The translations under genes were made by a program, and so were the position numbers. From NCBI GenBank assembly GCA_003854995.1, contig RQOI01000486.1, positions 1 to 30,420 of the forward strand: DNA of 30,420 nucleotides. Direction: 5' to 3'. Under the pieces are notes generated by a model, which saw only the letters and a list, made by a program, of their open reading frames with translations, made no database searches and was not told the origin of the DNA. How positions within the stretch are numbered: the first letter of the stretch is position 1; the number at the start of each line of letters is the position of its first letter. This DNA comes from Candidatus Zhuqueibacterota bacterium. Lineage in GTDB: Bacteria; Zhuqueibacterota; Zhuqueibacteria; Residuimicrobiales; Krinioviventaceae. Of this stretch, positions 26,101-30,420 are shown in pieces.

Positions 26101-29100
26101 CAGGTCAAGGTCGCGCTGCGCAATGCCGGCGGCAGCGATGTGATGATCGAATACGCCACCAGCACCCTGGTCGGTTTGGCGTCAAAGGGATTTATCGTCG
26201 AGTCGCCTTATATGAAGAACGGCGACGCCATTCTCAGCGGCGGCGAGCTGGACACGTTGATTTTCCCGATCACCAAGACTGGCGCGCCGCGCGGCGCCGT
26301 GACCATCGATCCGCGGATTCAGTTCAGGGTCATCAACACGAATGAGCTCAAGACCAAACAGGCCTCGGAGACCGGTGTGCAGTCCTCAGTGCTGCTGCAG
26401 GATCCGGCCGAGCTCGCCATCCGTCGCGTCCGTTCATCGGTCAGCGCCGTGTCAGTGGGCCAAACGCCAGCAGGATGGACCGTGGCCGTGCACGTCGAGA
26501 ACAGCGGCGAGGCTGAGCTCGCCATCGATTTCGCCAGCCTTATCCAGACCGTCATCAGCTTTCGCAAGGACGGTACTGTCTACGACACATTTTCAATTCA
26601 ACGACCCGACCGTCTGGCCGGCTCAGGCGGCGCTATTCTAGCCGGCGGACAACAGGACAGCCTGGTCTTTCGCATCACCTCGCATACGGCCGAGGTCGGC
26701 GTCTATGACATCCACGCGAGCGTCAGGGCTATCGAGACGAATCGCGACACACCATTTTTCGCCCAGACGAACGCAACCACGATCGGCACGGTCCGCGTCG
26801 TCGATGCGGCTGCCATCGCCTATCAGGCCGGTACGCTCGAGCCGACGACCGTGGCGCCCAATCGAGCGGTCAGGTTTCAGCTGTGGGTGCTGAACAGCGG
26901 CGGCGCTGATGTCGTCCTCGAACCCGATGCGTCCATTTTTACGCTCAACGCCGGTGCGCAAACCTTCACCGCGCGACTGGATGGTGCGACGACCATTCCG
27001 GGCAATAGCCAGTTGCTGCTGCAGTTTGAAGAGCGGTTCCTCGCAGCGGCTTTCCCCCTTGGCGACTATGTCCCGACCGTGCGGCTGGTCGGCGTGGAAA
27101 ATGGTCAGCCGTTTGATCGGCTTCTCGATCTGGCAGGCGAGACAGTGACCGTCGGCGACGCCGGCGGCATCACCATCTCCGAGCTGCGTCCGAGCGTCGC
27201 GACCGTGACCCAGGGCCAGACGAAAGCGTGGACGATTGATGTCGTCGTGACCAACAACAGCCCGCAGACGCTCAAACTCAAAGAAAAGAGCATCGATTTT
27301 CATGCCGCCGGCGGCAGCGTGGCCAGCAAGTTTCAAGTGACAATGCCCGATACGTTCGCGAACGGCAGTCCGTTCCTGGCCGCCGGCGCGACATCTGCTG
27401 TTCCGTTCCGGGTCACCAGTGTGGCGGGCGATGCCCCTGTCGGCGACATTTTGATCAGCAGCAGCATCACGATGAGCGATGAAGGCGATACCGGCGTTCT
27501 CTATCCGCCGGTCACCAAGTTTGGCGGCCCGGTGACTGTGCAGACGAAGGCGGTGCTGCAGATCGTCTCTTTCCGGCCGAGCCAGTTCAGCGTCACCCGC
27601 GGCCAGACCGAGCCCTGGACGGTCGGAGTCCGGGTGAGGAATAGCGGCGGCAGCGCAGTGAAAATTGATCCCGGTTCTATGGTTCTTGACCTTGTAAGCT
27701 TTGATAATGGTTTATTCACCGTCGAACCCTCCCTGTTCGTCGGCGCCAACTCGGATACGTTGCTGGGCGGCAACGAAGACAGTCTCTTCTTCCAAGTCAC
27801 CAGGGTGAGCGAGTCTTTGCCGTTGACAACTCTGGGCGGAGACTCGCTGGGATTGGTCGGCGAAATCGGCCTGCGAGAGATCAACACCGACAGGCTATTG
27901 CCGCTCACGTCCAATGAAATCGGCATTGCCATCCAGGATCCGGCCAGGGTGCGCATTGAAAGATTTGAGGCGATGATCGCCTCGGGCGGCTCTGTTGATG
28001 CCGGCGGCGCATTCTATCTGCGCGCGCTCGTCAGGAACAGCGGCGCGTTTGATTCCGATGAGAACAATGACGATATTAAAAAAGCCACTGTCAAAATGAT
28101 ACGCAATTCAGCGGAATTCACCTTCGAGTCCGGCATCGACACCGCGAGCGTTGTTGATCTGGAGCCGGGCGAGTCCGCCTGGACAGCGCCGATCAAGGTG
28201 TTGACGCCGATGACGGCGGGACGGACGGGCCTCTTTTCCGCTGAAATTGGGGCTGGAAAAGCCATCGCCCGCAACACCAACGGCCCGGCGATCATAGAGG
28301 CGCCAGGTCCGCAGTATAGTTCGATTCGGGTCACAACCCAGGACTCGGCTCGCCTCAGCCTGGAGGTGGTGCCGGAGCGAACGACCATTCCATCCGGATC
28401 GTCGCGGCCATGGAGCATCTATGCGGTGGTGAGCAACACCGGCGAAGGCGTCGTCGAGCTGGCTGAGACAAGCGTTGACGATGTGCAAATAATCGATGCG
28501 CAGGGGAAATCGCTTTTGCCCGGGACTTTTTCATTAGAGGCGGTCTCTCTCGGGCCTGACAGACAACTGCGCGCGAACGAGGTTGACACCCTGCAATACT
28601 TGGTTAACCAAACATGGTTGGGAACAGGCGACTATCAGATCAGGGTGGCGCTGCAGGCTACGCCGTTGAACGACACCACCCGGACCGTGCAGCTGGTCGA
28701 CTCGACTGTCGTCACCTTGACCAACACTGCGGTGGTGAGCATCAGGACGACCGAGGTTGACACCGCCGGCACCACGGTCGATGCGGGCGTCGCGCATGTC
28801 AATGCCGGACAGTCTTTTGTCGTCAGCACCACTGTCCGGAATGAAAGCTCTGGCTTTTTTACCCTGGTGAAAGTTGTCCTGGAGACTGAGGCGTCGAAGG
28901 TGGAACTGCCAGACACCCTGGAGATCACAGATCTTGATAAAGACCAGAGCAGAGAGCTCAGGTTCACCGTCGTCGCCGATTCAGTGGAAAATCTTGTCGG
29001 CGAGATGATGCACGCCCGGATCGTCCAGGCGATCACCTCGGACGGACCGGTGTCGCCCGGCCCGGCAGCTGATTCATCCGTCGTCGTCAAGATCTACAGG

Positions 29101-30420
29101 CCGGCAAAGCTGAACATCGTCGCCGTCGAGAATCTGGCGCCGAATCCGCGCCAGGAGGTCAGTCTGAGCCAGGAATTCCCGATTCGCGTCAAGGTGAAGA
29201 ATGAGGGATCGGAAGGCGTGCGCAACATTCAGCTTCGTCTGACGCCGGACTCGGGTTTGGTAACTATACCGAAATTCCTCTCGGCGCTCCCCAATGAACT
29301 CGTGGGCGGCGAAGTCGATTCCGTCGACTTTGTCGTCAAGGTCGGAGTCGACACCGGGCTGGTCACCTTCACCGCGAGTGTGGAAAACGCTCGCGGGGTC
29401 AATTCGCGGCAAATGCCGGATGTCGCCCCTGCTGCGGATGATACGAGCTCTGCAAGGCTTGTGAATGGCGCCCATCTGGTGATCGACCGGGTTTTACCGG
29501 ACAACGATGTGATCGAAGCCGACCGAAGAGACTGGCTGCTCAGGGTGGCGGTCAAAAGTTCCGGGCAGGCCGATCTGCGCCTCGACGGCATCGCAGATAC
29601 GAACCTGACGTTCAGCAAGGATGGGGTGATCGATGATTATAAAGTCGTCGCTCCCTCTGCTCTGGAGAATGCCGGCAATTTTGAGCTCAAGGCGAACGCC
29701 ACGGACACGCTCGTCTACAGGATTCGCGAGAACGGCGAACTGGCGGGGCTGATCAACATCCATGTCCTGCTGAACGGCGTTGATCTGAACACCGTGAACA
29801 TGAGCACGCCCCTGGTGTCGACCGCTGAAGGAGATACAGCGATCGAGGTCACCGCTGATGCGTATGTTCGTATCTTCAAAACCACGGCGCTGACCAATCA
29901 AATGGACAGGGATGGCAATGGGCTGGTCAATCGCGGGCAGCCATTCGAGGTCTCAGTGCAGCTGGAAACGGGTGATATTGGCGGCGTCGACAGCGTCATC
30001 GTTAAGTTGACCACAAATGGCCTCTCTTTTAGCAATACGCTTTTCGACACCATTGCCACGATCGACAAAAAGAGTCAGCAAAGTGTGAATTTTTCAGTGA
30101 CCGCGGATGACGACTGGTCTTCTGCCGAGGGTGAAATTCGCGAAGTATTCACAGCTGAAATTATTCGCGCCCTCGTCAAAGGAGACTCAATCCCGGCAAA
30201 GATAAGGCTGACCGACACGAATGTCGCTAAAGTCCGCATTCAGGAGCCGGCCAGGTTGAGCTATCGACTGCAGCTCGGACAATTGGGCGGCTCGTTCGTG
30301 CAGCTTGATACATCCTTTATTGTCATTGCCAAGATGAAGAATCTCGGTCGTGCGCCGATTGGTGAGGGACAGATAGCCGTCACGCCGCCGAAAAACTATC
30401 GCATCAAAATTGGACAAGAC
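23122..30420 (+). CDS. Giant exported multi-domain surface protein with CARDB-like repeats (3' end outside window)
   Basis: The frame is open without a stop from the ATG at 23122 to the window end, giving at least 2433 residues. Layout: signal peptide (MALRRYTVTLAFLLVLAAFAQA); N-terminal domain (about 23-145) related to the upstream small protein; four Ig-like domains arranged A-B-A-B (about 168-592); then 14 complete and one cut beta-sandwich repeats with a period of about 118-135 residues. Each repeat opens with a strand like VRI, then 'V..V..GQ...W.V.V.V.N.G', the pattern of CARDB-type adhesion/Ig-like domains, and closes with a strand ending in QDPA or similar. The B domains (YTGSIYFASTDPQA) match a repeat known from many bacterial giant surface proteins. 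Cysteine is absent as far as I read. It is probably a long fibre on the cell surface or a released matrix protein; the anchor or sorting signal must lie beyond the window. The GTG at 23116 is an alternative start. Confidence 0.85.
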   Translation, partial: MALRRYTVTLAFLLVLAAFAQAADISATLDVDPISSATGENTIHQITWTTITPLDIRAQFVIYYNRAFSLDQLLMATSWDPITMDGRLNIDRIDKTSDPSWYKIYLTRSDRNFDVTAGVKVGINLGLVGNPAPGAYSFRLETYAAGVNPDTTPPEDSGTATITITPPITNFQLTSAVETVKVGVPFQLSVSNAITAEGDPADGLVIVSFETGTLQDHAAPDGTLPDLVAIPVKNGSGSAYQTVYRDENIIKFKGVVDGGSFSRLLPNYLGVDPGDLGSFSMTGYPSSVIAGEAFASPVRVKAYDKWQNPKVDYTGSIYFASTDPQAVFTRNSLNPFIFTGSESGQYDFSGSNFQLRTAGVHTFSVRNTQQTVSEESSNIQVAAAPIASFAFDAVGNQTAGQAFELRVINARDSYNNPASGTIVISLLPIGDHRSPNGQQPILNNIVVANGSGAAYQSLFKSELANFRGQLLTNSTITSISQQFTIGPADLGALVMSGYPQSTQTGAEFTQAVKVTAKDIYGNDKTNFNGTVSFSTTDTNPDRKLPAPFQFPNYASHDFPGSDFKLVSLGQQTISVTSGGVTGTTTPIMVIGPNRIEIRRIVADAATVSRGQTQIPVSMEVYNAATLPFENYTAELTFRSGADDKTSDYFVPVANGTIAAQGQRAIAFLVNVNANATLGEITLDGKINGYYNGTELAQAPNANITDAWEVQRPAAVQIRSAEVIADTIPKGSSNNALRLSLGNNGGLANSAAASIQNISFTFKDQTGANVSSFFPVTASPQNPNSIAGDDTTDFNFGFAAAANAPSGVISISARVDYQDVNLKTNQSTSSLDFDTFRTVSTASIRIVSIKSEKLTVTRGQPQSFPVRMRLQNTGESELEIDFDAVKTFIKIEKGLDKIPAEDIIMQLTLMSGSRKIGAGKEDTLEFRVNRIRDTIPAGDYTIFGRVESINGISSTSELSNAYGSVRVQDPDNVIIHQVKPTVATATVNDDTRPWQVKVALRNAGGSDVMIEYATSTLVGLASKGFIVESPYMKNGDAILSGGELDTLIFPITKTGAPRGAVTIDPRIQFRVINTNELKTKQASETGVQSSVLLQDPAELAIRRVRSSVSAVSVGQTPAGWTVAVHVENSGEAELAIDFASLIQTVISFRKDGTVYDTFSIQRPDRLAGSGGAILAGGQQDSLVFRITSHTAEVGVYDIHASVRAIETNRDTPFFAQTNATTIGTVRVVDAAAIAYQAGTLEPTTVAPNRAVRFQLWVLNSGGADVVLEPDASIFTLNAGAQTFTARLDGATTIPGNSQLLLQFEERFLAAAFPLGDYVPTVRLVGVENGQPFDRLLDLAGETVTVGDAGGITISELRPSVATVTQGQTKAWTIDVVVTNNSPQTLKLKEKSIDFHAAGGSVASKFQVTMPDTFANGSPFLAAGATSAVPFRVTSVAGDAPVGDILISSSITMSDEGDTGVLYPPVTKFGGPVTVQTKAVLQIVSFRPSQFSVTRGQTEPWTVGVRVRNSGGSAVKIDPGSMVLDLVSFDNGLFTVEPSLFVGANSDTLLGGNEDSLFFQVTRVSESLPLTTLGGDSLGLVGEIGLREINTDRLLPLTSNEIGIAIQDPARVRIERFEAMIASGGSVDAGGAFYLRALVRNSGAFDSDENNDDIKKATVKMIRNSAEFTFESGIDTASVVDLEPGESAWTAPIKVLTPMTAGRTGLFSAEIGAGKAIARNTNGPAIIEAPGPQYSSIRVTTQDSARLSLEVVPERTTIPSGSSRPWSIYAVVSNTGEGVVELAETSVDDVQIIDAQGKSLLPGTFSLEAVSLGPDRQLRANEVDTLQYLVNQTWLGTGDYQIRVALQATPLNDTTRTVQLVDSTVVTLTNTAVVSIRTTEVDTAGTTVDAGVAHVNAGQSFVVSTTVRNESSGFFTLVKVVLETEASKVELPDTLEITDLDKDQSRELRFTVVADSVENLVGEMMHARIVQAITSDGPVSPGPAADSSVVVKIYRPAKLNIVAVENLAPNPRQEVSLSQEFPIRVKVKNEGSEGVRNIQLRLTPDSGLVTIPKFLSALPNELVGGEVDSVDFVVKVGVDTGLVTFTASVENARGVNSRQMPDVAPAADDTSSARLVNGAHLVIDRVLPDNDVIEADRRDWLLRVAVKSSGQADLRLDGIADTNLTFSKDGVIDDYKVVAPSALENAGNFELKANATDTLVYRIRENGELAGLINIHVLLNGVDLNTVNMSTPLVSTAEGDTAIEVTADAYVRIFKTTALTNQMDRDGNGLVNRGQPFEVSVQLETGDIGGVDSVIVKLTTNGLSFSNTLFDTIATIDKKSQQSVNFSVTADDDWSSAEGEIREVFTAEIIRALVKGDSIPAKIRLTDTNVAKVRIQEPARLSYRLQLGQLGGSFVQLDTSFIVIAKMKNLGRAPIGEGQIAVTPPKNYRIKIGQD
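23623..24897 (+). repeat. Duplicated A-B-A-B Ig-like domain block inside the giant protein
   Basis: Domain starts fall near 23623 (A1), 23941 (B1), 24277 (A2) and 24583 (B2), each about 102-112 residues. A1 and A2 share VKNGSGSAYQTVYRDE / VANGSGAAYQSLFKSE. B1 and B2 share GYPSSVIAGEAF / GYPQSTQTGAEF, FASTDPQ / FSTTDTN and DFSGSNFQL / DFPGSDFKL. The pattern indicates duplication of an A-B pair, now well diverged at the DNA level. Confidence 0.7.
24898..30420 (+). repeat. Tandem CARDB-like repeats, 14 complete plus one cut by the window end
   Basis: Repeat starts estimated from the translated sequence: 24898, 25252, 25645, 26023, 26401, 26803, 27157, 27544, 27937, 28342, 28723, 29101, 29461, 29854 and 30241. 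Spacings are 354-405 bases, centred near 385. Shared features are the opening strand (for example LQIVSFRPSQFSVTRGQTEP), then W-x-V-x-V-x-V-x-N-x-G and a GDY or GxY turn before the last strand. Boundaries are approximate by about 10 residues. Copies are too diverged for simple DNA-level slippage. Confidence 0.75.

Noticed and set aside
26097..30417. Several 60-230 codon frames on both strands within the giant gene
   Set aside because: All are shadows in other frames of the continuous frame beginning at 23122, which encodes recognisable repeats throughout.
24898..30420. DNA-level tandem repeat or recent recombination array
   Set aside because: The repeats are clear only in the protein; nucleotide sequences of neighbouring units are too different for slippage-type repeats or a CRISPR array.

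Overview
The window is a densely packed stretch of bacterial chromosome. Every gene I can support reads on the + strand, most neighbours are separated by a few bases or overlap by 4-30 bases, and no tRNA, rRNA, CRISPR array, insertion sequence or phage gene is visible. Gene content (SurA and related isomerases, a beta-barrel protein, lipoprotein and signal peptides) indicates a diderm. The DUF4159/DUF4175 pair, the secreted protein of the type often labelled 'asparagine synthetase B' in Bacteroidetes-like genomes, and the giant repeat surface protein suggest an uncultured member of the Fibrobacteres-Chlorobi-Bacteroidetes superphylum, perhaps Calditrichota/KSB1-like. That placement is inference from gene families; no marker gene was compared.

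Layout. 1-2516: three parvulin-type peptidyl-prolyl isomerase/chaperone genes (the first cut by the window edge), closed by a clear intrinsic terminator. 2543-10296: an envelope block with a DUF4159 protein, a 1121-residue DUF4175-type membrane protein with a very long helical region, a secreted TPR protein, a secreted 'AsnB-like' protein of unknown role and a small outer-membrane barrel. 10310-13060: YjbQ-family enzyme, then a promoter and a methyltransferase-ftsE-ftsX run. 13105-15890: a consensus promoter followed by the heat-shock genes hrcA-grpE-dnaJ (no dnaK here). 15892-19006: a helix-hairpin-helix ComEA-like protein followed by a pseudopilin-like protein, a PilM-like protein and a one-TM PilN/PilO-like protein, a small type IV pilus/competence-like module. 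19027-22400: rsmD, coaD, an aspartate aminotransferase-type gene with a puzzling 5' end, and a cytoplasmic TPR protein.

22401-22647 is the largest intergenic region and holds two inverted repeats and a candidate promoter. It leads into the most interesting part: a small exported protein (22648-23112) that resembles the N-terminal domain of the next gene, and an open reading frame from 23122 running off the window end (at least 2433 codons). That protein has a signal peptide, an N-terminal domain, an A-B-A-B block of Ig-like domains, then 14 complete and one cut copies of a CARDB-like beta-sandwich repeat with a period near 128 residues. It is most likely a giant exported surface or adhesion protein, and the small upstream protein may be its partner.

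Overall the window serves envelope biogenesis: outer-membrane protein folding factors, envelope proteins of unknown role, the FtsEX divisome complex, a pilus-like assembly module and a giant exported fibre, interleaved with housekeeping genes.
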